Below, in pieces: positions 18,907-28,580 of a DNA stretch of 64,000 bases. Both the position numbers and the translations under genes were made by a program. Numbering within the stretch: the stretch's first letter is position 1; each line of letters starts with the position of its first letter. Under the pieces are notes generated by a model that was not told the origin of the DNA, searched no databases, and was given only the letters and a program-made list of their open reading frames with translations. The stretch covers positions 168,455 through 232,454 of the forward strand of contig KN805424.1 of assembly GCA_000818945.1 (NCBI GenBank), written 5' to 3'. The stretch is from Schizochytrium sp. CCTCC M209059 (taxonomy: Eukaryota; Sar; Bigyra; Thraustochytrida; Thraustochytriidae).

Positions 18907-20529
18907 TCATATTCTGACTTTGTTGATTGTGAGGATGTTGGAGGCGACGAGCTCGAGCCCGTTGGGGCCAATGGTCAGGTCGTCGTTGAGAAGATCCTTG
19001 GTGTTGACGCCGTTGAAGCCCTGGTCGAGTAGCGGCACAGAGTGCACAAGCGTCCACAAGCAACCCTTTCCGTTTGGGCCGCGGCGCAAGACGTGACCTT
19101 CAATTACTGGAGCGCTCACGCGCTGCACACCCTCCTCGGAAGGCTGCAAACCAGCATCGTCCGAAGTGGTGACGCTACAGACAATGAGGGCAGCGTCTGG
19201 ATCATCGACACTGACGTTTTCGAATGGATCAATCGAGGGGCGAAGCGTGCCCCTGGTGGTAGCCGAGTCGGCGTCGGCGTCGGCCGTGCCAGCTTCAGTC
19301 TTGATTTCAGACTTGGCACCGCTATTTTTCTCGTCGTCAGGCCTGTCGGACGGTAAGGGAAATTTGCCCGGAATAAACACCTTGGTTGCGCGCCAGGAAA
19401 TGGTGTACAGATAGTCGCGACGACGACTTGGTTCATGCTCGCCCTCCTCGTTATAATGAAAGACGCGCATCTCTGGGTCATCGGGCCTTTTTAGATCCTC
19501 AAAGTTGGTGTGAACCTCGGAAATGCCTACTTTGACTTTGCGCGTGAGCGGCGAGTAAAGAGTCGCGCTAATTTCAGGTCTTGACCAGGCTGCCCAAATC
19601 TTTTGTTTCATCTGCATGGGGGTCTCTGGCCGCCAGGGCATGTCAATACGATAATTTCCGCGTTTTGCAGCGTGCACCTCGCAGCCGAGAGGCAGAGGCT
19701 GCAAACCGATTTTGCACTCGACGAGAGAATCGTCGTAGGATGGAATGTTCAGCGTCGACAGTTTCCATGTGTGATCCACCGCGCTGGTGAAGACAAGGCC
19801 TACGACTTGGCCAACAGCGCTTGCCGTGCCGCTATGAATGAGTCTGTACTGTTCCTCGGCAGTAAGCTTTGGCGCAGCTCGCGTTGCGTCTACAATCGTG
19901 CGGAGGAAGGCCTTGTGTTTGCGAATCTCGACTCGAAGTAATTCATTTTCCTTTTGCAAATTCACCACACCAGAATCGCGAAAAGCTTGTACCTCCGTCT
20001 GTAGCTGAGCGATGCGCGTCAAGTAAATCTCGCGCTCTTGCTCAAGGATTTGATTACGTTTGTGAAGCTCTTCGCGTTCGCGTTTGCGTTTGGCTCGAGT
20101 CGCGCGACTTGAAGCGGCGACGACCGCGCGTCGTCGATCCTTTTCTTTTTCTGCTTTCTTGGCAGGACGCCGCTTGCCATCATCTGTTGCCAACGTCGCG
20201 CCGGACGAATCAGCTGGAGCAAGAGAATCTTTGTACGAGCTTTTCTCGTTTGTAGGCCATGTGGTGCGCTCGCTGCCGGATGTCGATAAGGCATCGGCGC
20301 CTACCTGGGACCCTTGCAGGTCCTCAAGCTTAATGTCACTAACCCTGTTCAAGGAGGAGGAGGAGAAGGAGGCTGAGCCTTCGTCATCTTCATCAGACAA
20401 TGAGAGCGACGTGGAGGCGATAATGTCAAGATCTTTCGGCGGGAGGACGAGCTCGGCAGGGAAGAACGAGCCATTGTAAAACGTGTCAAGGTCAGCGCCG
20501 TCGTCTTCGTCCCAGTCCACGTAGGCCAT
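18907..20529 (-). CDS. bZIP-START-like transcription factor, copy B
   Basis: The 540-residue protein has three parts. (1) An acidic N-terminus beginning MAYVDWDEDDGADLDTFYNG, possibly an activation region. (2) A bZIP at about residues 130-185: basic RRAVVAASSRATRAKRKRER, then a zipper with heptad residues Leu, Leu, Tyr, Leu, Phe. With the canonical N-x7-R-x9-L spacing, the usually invariant Asn is Val. (3) A C-terminal region of about 330 residues conserved in all four copies: LTAEEQYRLIHSGTASAVGQ, DMPWRPETPMQMK, DPEMRVFHY followed by RRRDYLYTISWRATK, then APVIEGHVLRRG...GKGCLWTLVHSVPLLD. The order of these blocks resembles a START fold, so a ligand-sensing role is possible. That is inference from pattern only. 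The bZIP call is much firmer. Confidence 0.8.
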   Translation of the reverse strand: MAYVDWDEDDGADLDTFYNGSFFPAELVLPPKDLDIIASTSLSLSDEDDEGSASFSSSSLNRVSDIKLEDLQGSQVGADALSTSGSERTTWPTNEKSSYKDSLAPADSSGATLATDDGKRRPAKKAEKEKDRRRAVVAASSRATRAKRKREREELHKRNQILEQEREIYLTRIAQLQTEVQAFRDSGVVNLQKENELLRVEIRKHKAFLRTIVDATRAAPKLTAEEQYRLIHSGTASAVGQVVGLVFTSAVDHTWKLSTLNIPSYDDSLVECKIGLQPLPLGCEVHAAKRGNYRIDMPWRPETPMQMKQKIWAAWSRPEISATLYSPLTRKVKVGISEVHTNFEDLKRPDDPEMRVFHYNEEGEHEPSRRRDYLYTISWRATKVFIPGKFPLPSDRPDDEKNSGAKSEIKTEAGTADADADSATTRGTLRPSIDPFENVSVDDPDAALIVCSVTTSDDAGLQPSEEGVQRVSAPVIEGHVLRRGPNGKGCLWTLVHSVPLLDQGFNGVNTKDLLNDDLTIGPNGLELVASNILTINKVRI

Positions 20530-21204
20530 CTCACTTTCGATGGTGCCTCCAAACGCGTCGCGTGGTACTGCTGCGTGTAGTAGGCCGCGTGGCGGTGAGC
20601 AATTGTCCGTCCACTCTTTCGAGAACTTCCTTTCGACCCCGCGCCTGTGTCTTGCGGCCGCGACGTCTGCGCAAACTAGCCTGCCCCAGACGGAGACGGA
20701 TGCGCTGCGACGTGCGCGCGCCCGTGGCTCGCCGAGGCCCGCGCGGTCTCAAGATAGATCTCTGCGCCAGTTGCTCGTTTGCGCAAGCTCGCCTCAACTA
20801 TCAACTTTTTGGGACGGAAATGGAAATGGAGGTCGCGCTCTTCTCCGAGTTTATTGCGCAGCTGTTCCATGGGTGTCAGCGAAGCGCATTTGTTCGCCAA
20901 CAAATTTGAGCCGATGGGACGTTTGATAGTGTTCGAGAGAGAGAGAGAGAGAGAGAGAGAGGAAGAGAGATAAGCTGGCAAGCCAGCGCCTCTACTGCCA
21001 GAGGCGAGTGACTCACTTGAGAGTGACAGTGAGATTAAATCAAGAACAAGAACGCCGTGAGATAGTAAGCTATGACTGGTGATGGTGATTGCGAACGAGA
21101 GGCCTACGATTCAAGTCAAGAAATAAATTAAAAATTGCCTCTTTCTGCGAAAGTAAAGTCTTGTATGTCAAAAATTGTCCTTGTTTGTTGGGTCCTCGGC
21201 CCAG
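20530..21204. other. Intergenic: copy B promoter, GA repeat
   Basis: Spacer between copies B and C. It contains a GA dinucleotide run (about 20936-20964). No coding sequence was recognised. Confidence 0.45.
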
Positions 21205-22779
21205 CTATTCCATTTCATTGAGCATGACAAGGAGTTCATTGAGCATGCCAACCGTCGCTTCGCCAGGAGCAAAATCCTTCGTGAACATTGCTCCGTCAAC
21301 ACTGCATCCTACAAAACCTTTGTCCGAGAGCGGGAGCGACACAAAATTGGTCCAAAGACACCCTTTGCCGCCCGGTCCTCGACGGAGCACATGGCCTTCG
21401 ATGAGCGGCTCGCTGATGCGATGCACGCCCTCTTCGATAGGTTTCAGCCCCACGTCGTCCTTGGATGTTGAGCTGCAGATGATGAGTGCAGCACCCGGGT
21501 CAAGATGCACACGACGAAACAAGCTTTTGGATGTATCGTCTCCAGATGACTCGCTGACTTTGCCTTTGTCTTCTCCGTAGGTAGATGAATTTGCGTCACC
21601 ATCGTGGCCCTGTAAAGACGTAAGATCAAGAAGAGTGCCATCATCTGATAATGGAGAAGGAAAAGCAGAGGAAGTCAACGCTTTCGAAACCCGCCAGGTG
21701 ACAGCATTAATGCAGTCGCGCGTTTTCTCGGATCCATCTGAGAATTCCTCTTTGTAGTGAAAAACGCGCAAGTCGGGCTCTGTAGCATCACGAAGATGTT
21801 CGAATCCCGTATCCAGCTCGTCCATCGATACGGTGACGCCTTGTGGCTCGAATAGCGGTCCCGAATAGAGACTGACAAAGGGGTCCTCGTTGGTCCAGAT
21901 CGTCCATAATTTCTGCGCTAGCTCTTCGACGCTTTCCGGGCGGAGCGGCAGATCGATGCGTCCATTCACGCGCTTGGTCGTCTGCGCGGAGCAGCCCAGC
22001 GGAAGAGGTTGTACGCCGGTGCGGCACGGAATCTGCGTCCCTTCGGGGCCTTGAAGAGTAAGGGTGGACCACGTCCAAGAGGCATCAGCCATACTCGTAA
22101 ACATGAGACCAACGATTTGACTCACGGCGCTCTCTGTACCCTTGCGAAACAGTCTGTACCGCTCTTCGGGCGTCAGTCGAGGTACTGCTCGCGTTGCCTC
22201 GACAATTGTGCGGATGAAGGCCTTGTGTTTGCGAATTTCTACACGAAGAAGCTTGTTTTCCATCTCAAGGTTGGCAGATCCTGCATCGCGAAAAGCTTGA
22301 ATTTCAGTTTGCAGTCGGGCGATGCGGCTGAGATAAATCTCCCGCTCTTTTTCCAACTCGTTGTTGCGCATCTGAAGCGCCTCGCGTTCACGCTTGCGCT
22401 TGGCGCGCGTTGCGCGGCTTGCGGCGGCTACAATGGCTCGGCGACGATTTTTTTCCTCTTCAGACTCCTCTGATCCTACTTTTGCGCCAGTGGTTTTCTT
22501 GACTGCAGGCTGAGGGTTCTCGTTTGTACCAGATGGTTTCTTCGCTCCCTGGATAGCGGCAGTACTCGCTTCATCGCTGCAAAATTCCTTGTCGGTTGCC
22601 ACGGATGCGGACTCTGATGATGATTCGAGTGGATCTTCACTGCTCGCCAAGAACTGGAGATCATCTTCTCCAAGTACGAGGTCTGCTGGATAGAAGTCGT
22701 TCTTAAAAAAGGTATTCTCCGTTTCCTCAGCGACTTGGTCGCCCTGGACGTCTTTCCAGGACAGCTCGAAGAACTCCAT
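21205..22779 (-). CDS. bZIP-START-like transcription factor, copy C
   Basis: The 524-residue paralog shares a sub-group with copy D. The N-terminus is acidic (MEFFELSWKDVQGDQVAEET, then FFKNDFYPADLVLGEDDLQF). The bZIP has basic RRAIVAAASRATRAKRKRER with Val at the Asn position and zipper ALQMRNNEL...IARLQTEIQAF. The C-terminal region keeps LTPEERYRLFRKGTESAVSQ, GRIDLPLRPES, EPDLRVFHYKEEF, the RDCINAVTWRVSK block and EPLIEGHVLRRGPGGKGCLW. The differences from A/B (LFRKG instead of LIHSG, MFTSMAD instead of VFTS) define the C/D pair. Intact, no frameshift. It lies 675 bp from copy B and 389 bp from copy D, all on the same strand. Confidence 0.82.
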   Translation of the reverse strand: MEFFELSWKDVQGDQVAEETENTFFKNDFYPADLVLGEDDLQFLASSEDPLESSSESASVATDKEFCSDEASTAAIQGAKKPSGTNENPQPAVKKTTGAKVGSEESEEEKNRRRAIVAAASRATRAKRKREREALQMRNNELEKEREIYLSRIARLQTEIQAFRDAGSANLEMENKLLRVEIRKHKAFIRTIVEATRAVPRLTPEERYRLFRKGTESAVSQIVGLMFTSMADASWTWSTLTLQGPEGTQIPCRTGVQPLPLGCSAQTTKRVNGRIDLPLRPESVEELAQKLWTIWTNEDPFVSLYSGPLFEPQGVTVSMDELDTGFEHLRDATEPDLRVFHYKEEFSDGSEKTRDCINAVTWRVSKALTSSAFPSPLSDDGTLLDLTSLQGHDGDANSSTYGEDKGKVSESSGDDTSKSLFRRVHLDPGAALIICSSTSKDDVGLKPIEEGVHRISEPLIEGHVLRRGPGGKGCLWTNFVSLPLSDKGFVGCSVDGAMFTKDFAPGEATVGMLNELLVMLNEME

Positions 22780-23168
22780 GCTGGTCTTGCTCTCGCGAAA
22801 CTTTCCTTTTCCCCTTCCTTCTTTCCTTCCCTCGCTCGCTTGATCCGCGAGTACTCAGACCGTGATTAGGACGTTGCACGTCCGCGCAACCGCGCGCCCG
22901 TACGTGCGCGCCTGAACAGCTGCGTTGGACAGCCAACTCGTTTTGCCTTGCCCCCCCCCACCCCCGCCCAATGCACGTGCGACCTGAACTTTACGCTCGT
23001 GTGGCGTTTTGCTTTTTGTTGCCGAATGGAATGGAAATAAAAGACGACCGCGAAAGCGTTTTACAATGAAAGCGGGGTAAGAAGTCGGGCACATTGTCCA
23101 TCAAGTGACCGCCTCGCGCAAGATAGATATGAGATGAAAAGAGAAATAAGGTACATTTTACGCGTGAT
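22780..23168. other. Intergenic: copy C promoter
   Basis: Shortest spacer of the array. It contains a CTTCC-rich tract just upstream of the copy C start (about 22800-22840) and a C run near 22950-22965. Nothing else was recognised. Confidence 0.4.
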
Positions 23169-24806
23169 TCAATCCATTTCATTGACCATGGTAATCAGAG
23201 AGTTGAACAACTTGACACCCACTTCTCCCATGGCGGATTCGTCTGACACTAGCCCTCCATCGACGCTGCAGCCAGCAAAGCCAGTGTCCGAAAGGGGAAG
23301 CGAAACGAAATCGGTCCAATAACACCCCTTACCGCCAGGTCCACTGCGCAGCACGTGACCCTCGATCAGTGGCTCGTTGATGCGATGTACCCCCTCTTCG
23401 GGAGGTTGAAGACCTGCGTCTTCCTTGGAGGTCGAGCTACAGATGATGATTGCGTCGTCTGGATCGAGCTGGGCACCCTGAATGAGTGCGTTAGGGACTC
23501 TATCTACACTACCGCTGCTTGCAAGATGCTCTTCTACTTCTTCTTCTTCTTCTTCTTCTCCTCCTTTCATTCTGGAAGAAAATCCAGGCAGCTTTGCTTC
23601 AGCAGGAACGTCTCCACTTGCCGCGTTAAGAGGCTCTTCCAGAGAGCTCGTCTCGCCAACAATTATTTTGGGTGTAGAATCAGGGGATGGAAATGCGGAT
23701 GCGCTAAGTGCTTTTGTCGTTTGCCAAGTGACAGCATTAATGCAGTCGCGCACTTTAGCAGGTCCATCGTGAAAGTGTTCCTTGTAATGGAAAACGCGCA
23801 ATTCGGGATCCTTTTCATCGCGAAGCTCCTCAAAACCAGTTTTTAGTTCCACAGATGACATCTTGACACCATGAGGCTCGTAGAAAGATTCCGAGTAAAT
23901 TTTCAAATACACGTCTGGATCGATCCAAATGTTCCACAGCTTCTGACCTAGGTCTTTAAGACTTTCCGGGCGGAAAGGCATGTCAATACGAGCGTTGATT
24001 CGTTTGGCCGTTTGTGGAGTACAACCAAGAGGTAAAAGTTGCACGCCTATCCTGCAGGGACCTTGCGTATTATCATGCTTTAAGAGATCAACGATGGACC
24101 AAGTCCACGATGGATCAGCCATGCTGGTGAACATGAGACCGACGACTTGGCTGATAGCACTTTCCGCGCCCCTGCGAAAGAGTCTGTACCGCTCCTCGAG
24201 CGTCATTCGAGGCACAGCATGCGTAGCGTTGACAATCGTGCGGATAAAGGCTTTGTGTTTGCGGATTTCTACACGAAGCAGCTTATTTTCCATTTCAAGA
24301 TTGGCAGATCCCGCGTCCCGGAACGCCTGGACTTCGGTTTGCAGCCGGGCAATGCGGCTAAGGTAAATTTCCCGTTCCTGTTCGAGCTCCTTGTTGCGCA
24401 CTTGGAGCGCCTCTCGCTCGCGCTTGCGTTTGGCGCGTGTCGCGCGGCTTGCAGCGGCGACAACGGCACGACGTCTATTTTTAATCTCTTCTGAATCCCC
24501 TGTTCTAATGTTGGTCTCGTTTTCTGTGTCTGCGCATCGCGTCTCGCTCCTCGTAGTAGGAGTAGTGGAGGTGGTAGTATCAAGAGCACCGAGTTGTTCA
24601 GTTTCGGCATCTTGTGCTTGGGAAAAATCGTCAGTCTCTTCTGCGAAACCTTCGGACGAGTCGCTCCTGGTCAACAATTGTAGATCGTCTTCGTTGAGAA
24701 CAAGGCTGGCAGGGAAAAAGTCATTTTTGAAGAAAGTTTCCTCGGCCACGTCGCTCTCCTCTTCGGCTCCCCAAGCCAAAGGTTCGGTGGACTCCAAGTC
24801 CTCCAT
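23169..24806 (-). CDS. bZIP-START-like transcription factor, copy D
   Basis: The 545-residue paralog is closest to copy C. It starts MEDLESTEPLAWGAEEESDV and shares the motif FFKNDFFPASLVLNEDDLQL. The bZIP reads RRAVVAAASRATRAKRKRER with zipper ALQVRNKELEQEREIYLSRI, again with Val at the canonical Asn position. The C-terminal region keeps MTLEERYRLFRRGAESAISQ, ARIDMPFRPES, DPELRVFHYKEHF, RDCINAVTWQTTK and EPLIEGHVLRSGPGGKGCYW. A polyglutamate run (GAA/GAG repeat, about 23530-23560) sits in the variable loop between the two halves of the C-terminal region. Its promoter faces the CAAGG array and the ABC transporter. Confidence 0.82.
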   Translation of the reverse strand: MEDLESTEPLAWGAEEESDVAEETFFKNDFFPASLVLNEDDLQLLTRSDSSEGFAEETDDFSQAQDAETEQLGALDTTTSTTPTTRSETRCADTENETNIRTGDSEEIKNRRRAVVAAASRATRAKRKREREALQVRNKELEQEREIYLSRIARLQTEVQAFRDAGSANLEMENKLLRVEIRKHKAFIRTIVNATHAVPRMTLEERYRLFRRGAESAISQVVGLMFTSMADPSWTWSIVDLLKHDNTQGPCRIGVQLLPLGCTPQTAKRINARIDMPFRPESLKDLGQKLWNIWIDPDVYLKIYSESFYEPHGVKMSSVELKTGFEELRDEKDPELRVFHYKEHFHDGPAKVRDCINAVTWQTTKALSASAFPSPDSTPKIIVGETSSLEEPLNAASGDVPAEAKLPGFSSRMKGGEEEEEEEVEEHLASSGSVDRVPNALIQGAQLDPDDAIIICSSTSKEDAGLQPPEEGVHRINEPLIEGHVLRSGPGGKGCYWTDFVSLPLSDTGFAGCSVDGGLVSDESAMGEVGVKLFNSLITMVNEMD

Positions 24807-25907
24807 GGTCGTTTCTGCTTTCGCACCTCTCCCTTCGCTACGGCTTCAACTGCAGCAGCAGCAGCAGCTTGCAGGGGCGCGGGGCAGCTTTCCCTCCCCT
24901 CCCTCGCGTCCGCCTCCGTGCGTGCGTCCTTGCGAGCTTTGCACGCGCGCGCTAAAGCACCGACCAAGCCAAGAGGTCGCTCGTGTCTTGTGAGCTTGTT
25001 TGCGACTCTGCATAAACCTCAAGTTCCCTCCCTCCATCGGTCGACCTCGGCGCGAGACTTCAACGCGGGACCAGGCAAGGCGAGACAAGGCAAGGCAAGG
25101 CAAGGCAAGGCAAGGCAAGGCAAGGCAAGGCAAGGCAAGGCAAGGCAAGGCAAGGCAAGGCAAGGCAAGGCAAGGCAAGGCAAGGCAAGGCAAGGCAAGG
25201 CAAGGCAAGGCAAGGCAAGGCAAGGCAAGGCAAGGCAAGGCAAGGCAAGGCAAGGCAAGGCAAGGCAAGGCAAGGCAAGGCAAGGCAAGGCAAGGCAAGG
25301 CAAGGCAAGGCAAGGCAAGGCAAGGCAAGGCAAGGCAAGGCAAGGCAAGGCAAGGCAAGGCAAGGCAAGGCAAGGCAAGGCAAGGCAAGGCAAGGCAAGG
25401 CAAGGCAAGGCAAGGCAAGGCAAGGCAAGGCAAGGCAAGGCAAGGCAAGGCAAGGCAAGGCAAGGCAAGGCAAGGCAAGGCAAGGCAAGGCAAGGCAAGG
25501 CAAGGCAAGGCAAGGCAAGGCAAGGCAAGGCAAGGCAAGGCAAGGCAAGGCAAGGCAAGGCAAGGCAAGGCAAGGCAAGGCAAGGCAAGGCAAGGCAAGG
25601 CAAGGCAAGGCAAGGCAAGGCAAGGCGAGGCAAGCCCGTCGCCCTCGGCCGGACGAAAGAAAGCCTCCGCGACGCGAGCTTGCTCGTCTCGGCGAAGGCG
25701 ACGCAGCCGCCGAGCCGAGGCGGAGCGTGGTGGCTATTACAGCCTGGGAATGGGAACAGTGAAGAAGAACGTGCATGAAAGAGAAGAAGAAGAAGAAGCG
25801 GGCGAAGCAAGAAGAAGAAGCCTGAGGAGAAAGAAGAAGAAGACGAGGCGAGGCGAGGCAACAAATCCCGAATCGAGGCCGATCCGCTGCGCTTCGTCGC
25901 GCGGGGC
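24807..25907. promoter_or_regulatory. Divergent intergenic region holding the CAAGG array
   Basis: This is the only region between two divergently transcribed genes (bZIP copy D and the ABC transporter), so both promoters should be here. More than half is the pentanucleotide array listed separately. The right flank (25770-25850) is a GAAGAA-rich purine tract. Promoter elements were not identified. Confidence 0.4.
25086..25625. repeat. Perfect CAAGG pentanucleotide array, 108 units
   Basis: The unit CAAGG repeats without a single interruption for 540 bases. Variant units flank both ends (GGCGAGA on the left, CGAGG on the right). The period is 5, so 15 bases give a 5-residue peptide repeat; all six frames are open, producing long artificial frames (Arg-Gln-Gly-Lys-Ala on one strand, Cys-Leu-Ala-Leu-Pro on the other). 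These should not be annotated as proteins. Perfect identity across more than 500 bases suggests recent expansion, or copy number imposed by assembly. Confidence 0.97.
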
Positions 25908-28580
25908 ATGCGAGGCGGCATGGGCATGGGCATGGGCAGAGGAGGCGGCGCAGGTCGCGGGCGCGGCAGAGCTCGGATGGGACCGCAGCAGCGGAAACGG
26001 CCGGGCGACGACGAAGAAGGCGATGGTCTTGTAGACGCAGACTGGACCTCGGAGGAGAACGTGCAGCGTGATATCCTCGAGGTGAGACGCATTCGCGCTA
26101 ACCTCGCGGTGCTCCTGCTGTGCGCCGTGCTCGATGTGGTCGCTGCGCTGTACTCTGCGTCCAAGGATGGTACCGACGCGGCGTTCTCGTTTAAGAATTT
26201 TGATCTGACGCAAGATCTCGCCGACGTGATGCTCTTTGTGAGTATCCGAAGTCTAGTCATGCTTCTCGTCGCGGTTGCCAGTCAGCTTGGTCCTGCGTAT
26301 GCGTGGAGCGCCAGCGTCGGTTACTGGACATCGTACTCGGCACTCGTGTACGCGATTGGCAAGTTGATTGCCTTTGACTGGTCTGCCTCGGGCGGTCGCG
26401 TCTACCTTGGTCTCTTTACATGGATTGCCTTTGGCGTCGCCGAAATGGTCATTTTGAAGCGCCTCGAGTACTGGCTTTTGGAGCGCGGTCGTTGGACCGT
26501 GCGACCCGCCTCCGAGGGCGTTGCGGCGGACCAAGAAACTGGAAACGCTGCCGGCAGCGGCAACAGCGTCAGCAACAGCAACAACGCCAATGACGAGGAC
26601 CAAGACAGTATGCGCCGCGCCGCGGTCCCCCTTCTTGGGAACCATGGGGGGCAGATTGAACGCGTGAAGCGAGTGCATCCGAGCCAGCTCCACAAATTAG
26701 ATGGTGCAGAGGACAAGCTGCCGCCTTCGCAGCTTTCGAATGCTGGTTTGATGCGCGTGATGAAGCCATATTTCTGGCCCCGCGGCTTTATGAACAAGCT
26801 GCGATGCCTTTTGACATGGGTTTTCCTGGGTCTTAGCAAGGCCTGTAATCTGGCGAGCCCGCTCTACATTGGCAAGGCAGTGCAAGAGCTATCGGAGGCG
26901 GGGACCACGGAAGGCACAGTATTCTTCCACATCGTCATGTTTTCGGGCCTGACGCTGGGCTCGAAGCTTTTAAAGGAGATGCAGAATGTCGTCTATCTCA
27001 AAGTGAAACAAACGGCGTACGTCGAGGTAGCCGAGGAGACGTTTACGCATTTGCACGCTCTTTCGCTCGAGTGGCACCTCAAGAAGCGCATGGGAAACGT
27101 GCTGCGAAGCATGGATCGTGGTGTGAGCGCAGCCAACACGCTCGTGACGTACCTCTTTCTATATCTTTTGCCCTCTGTGGCAGAGTGCGTAGTTGTCTTT
27201 GTGATTTTCTACTCTCACTTTGACATTCCCACGGTTTCTGCCACGGCGTTTATCTCCTTTGTAGCGTACTCGACGCTCACGGTACAAATCACGTTGTGGC
27301 GAAAGAAATTCCGTGAAAAGACGAACCTGCACGACAACGAGGTCTCGGCGCGTGCTTCTGACAGCCTCATTAACTACGAGACAGTCAAGTACTTTACCGC
27401 CGAAAAGTACGAGATTGGGCGATACACGGAGTCCATCTTCAACTTTCAAAAGTATTCCGTCAACACCTCGTACTCGCTTTCGTTTTTGAACTCGACACAA
27501 AACACCATTATTCAACTGTGCACCGCAGTCTCGCTGTGCATGGCGGCGCACGAGGTCCTCACTGGCTCGGGTCGCCTCACGATTGGCAGCTTCGTTTCGA
27601 TTTCAAGCTACATTGGCAATCTCTTTGCACCGCTCAGCTTTCTAGGATCCGTGTACAATGCGGTGATTCAAGCTCTGGTGGATATGACGAATCTTTCCGA
27701 GCTGCTCGCAGAAGAGCCTGATCTTACCGACGCGCCAAACGCACGGTCTCTGGTGGCAGTCCCCTCGGGCCGCGCGGGGGCCGCGGTAGAGTTCCGGAAC
27801 GTCTCTTTTCACTATCCTACGCAGCCCCCCAACTCGGGTTTGCACGCGGTCTCGTTCACCATTGCTCCCGGTACGACAACAGCCATTGTAGGCTCGACGG
27901 GAAGTGGCAAGAGTACGTTGGCGCGTCTGCTCTTTCGCTTTTACGACCCGCTGGAAGGTCAGGTGTTAATCTCGGACCAGGATATCAAACTTGTCACGCA
28001 GCACTCTCTTCGCAAAGCCATTGGTGTCGTTCCTCAGGACACGGTGCTTTTCAATGATTCCATCATTCACAACATTCGATATGGCAACCAGGACGCCACG
28101 TATGAGCAGATTGTAGAGGCTAGCAAGTCGGCGCAGATTTACGAGTTCATCATGAATCTACCCAAGGGATTTGACACAATGGTCGGCGAGCGTGGTCTCA
28201 AGCTTTCAGGCGGCGAAAAGCAACGCGTATCGATTGCGCGATGTCTTCTCAAGGACCCGCCCATTGTTGTGCTTGATGAGGCTACCTCGGCGCTGGACAA
28301 TGTCACGGAACGTAGCGTTCAAGCCGCGCTCAACAACCTGACCGAGAGCACGACAAGCGCCACAAAGGCTGCGCGAACGACCTTGGTGATTGCCCATCGC
28401 CTCTCGACCATTCAGACCGCGGAACAGATTGTTGTCTTGGAAAAGGGACGACTTTTGGAAAAGGGAACGCATCAGGAGCTACTGGACAAGGGCGAGGCGT
28501 ATGCCAACTTGTGGCACTCTCGTCTTGAGCAAGAGCTGGAAATGCGCGCAAAGGCACAGCAGGGAATGAAGGAAGAGTAA
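25908..28580 (+). CDS. ABC half transporter, ABCB6/HMT1/ATM1-like
   Basis: The 890-residue protein has a Gly/Arg/Met-rich N-terminus, four or five hydrophobic segments at about residues 60-185, then the six-helix ABC transmembrane domain (about 280-590) and one nucleotide-binding domain. The block RASDSLINYETVKYF after the intracellular loop is typical of the ATM1/ABCB6/ABCB7/HMT1 group, and the extra N-terminal helices point to ABCB6/HMT1. The nucleotide-binding domain has Walker A GSTGSGKST (about 661), Q-loop VVPQDTVLFN, signature LSGGEKQRVSIARCL (about 765), Walker B IVVLDEATSALD and the H-loop IAHRLST. Such proteins dimerise and export porphyrins, glutathione conjugates or heavy-metal complexes from mitochondria or vacuoles. 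A second in-frame ATG at 25977 is an alternative start. Confidence 0.88.
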   Translation: MRGGMGMGMGRGGGAGRGRGRARMGPQQRKRPGDDEEGDGLVDADWTSEENVQRDILEVRRIRANLAVLLLCAVLDVVAALYSASKDGTDAAFSFKNFDLTQDLADVMLFVSIRSLVMLLVAVASQLGPAYAWSASVGYWTSYSALVYAIGKLIAFDWSASGGRVYLGLFTWIAFGVAEMVILKRLEYWLLERGRWTVRPASEGVAADQETGNAAGSGNSVSNSNNANDEDQDSMRRAAVPLLGNHGGQIERVKRVHPSQLHKLDGAEDKLPPSQLSNAGLMRVMKPYFWPRGFMNKLRCLLTWVFLGLSKACNLASPLYIGKAVQELSEAGTTEGTVFFHIVMFSGLTLGSKLLKEMQNVVYLKVKQTAYVEVAEETFTHLHALSLEWHLKKRMGNVLRSMDRGVSAANTLVTYLFLYLLPSVAECVVVFVIFYSHFDIPTVSATAFISFVAYSTLTVQITLWRKKFREKTNLHDNEVSARASDSLINYETVKYFTAEKYEIGRYTESIFNFQKYSVNTSYSLSFLNSTQNTIIQLCTAVSLCMAAHEVLTGSGRLTIGSFVSISSYIGNLFAPLSFLGSVYNAVIQALVDMTNLSELLAEEPDLTDAPNARSLVAVPSGRAGAAVEFRNVSFHYPTQPPNSGLHAVSFTIAPGTTTAIVGSTGSGKSTLARLLFRFYDPLEGQVLISDQDIKLVTQHSLRKAIGVVPQDTVLFNDSIIHNIRYGNQDATYEQIVEASKSAQIYEFIMNLPKGFDTMVGERGLKLSGGEKQRVSIARCLLKDPPIVVLDEATSALDNVTERSVQAALNNLTESTTSATKAARTTLVIAHRLSTIQTAEQIVVLEKGRLLEKGTHQELLDKGEAYANLWHSRLEQELEMRAKAQQGMKEE

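Noticed and set aside
25000..26034. Long open frames in all six readings across the CAAGG array
   Set aside because: They arise from a stop-free 5-bp repeat and encode only 5-residue peptide repeats.
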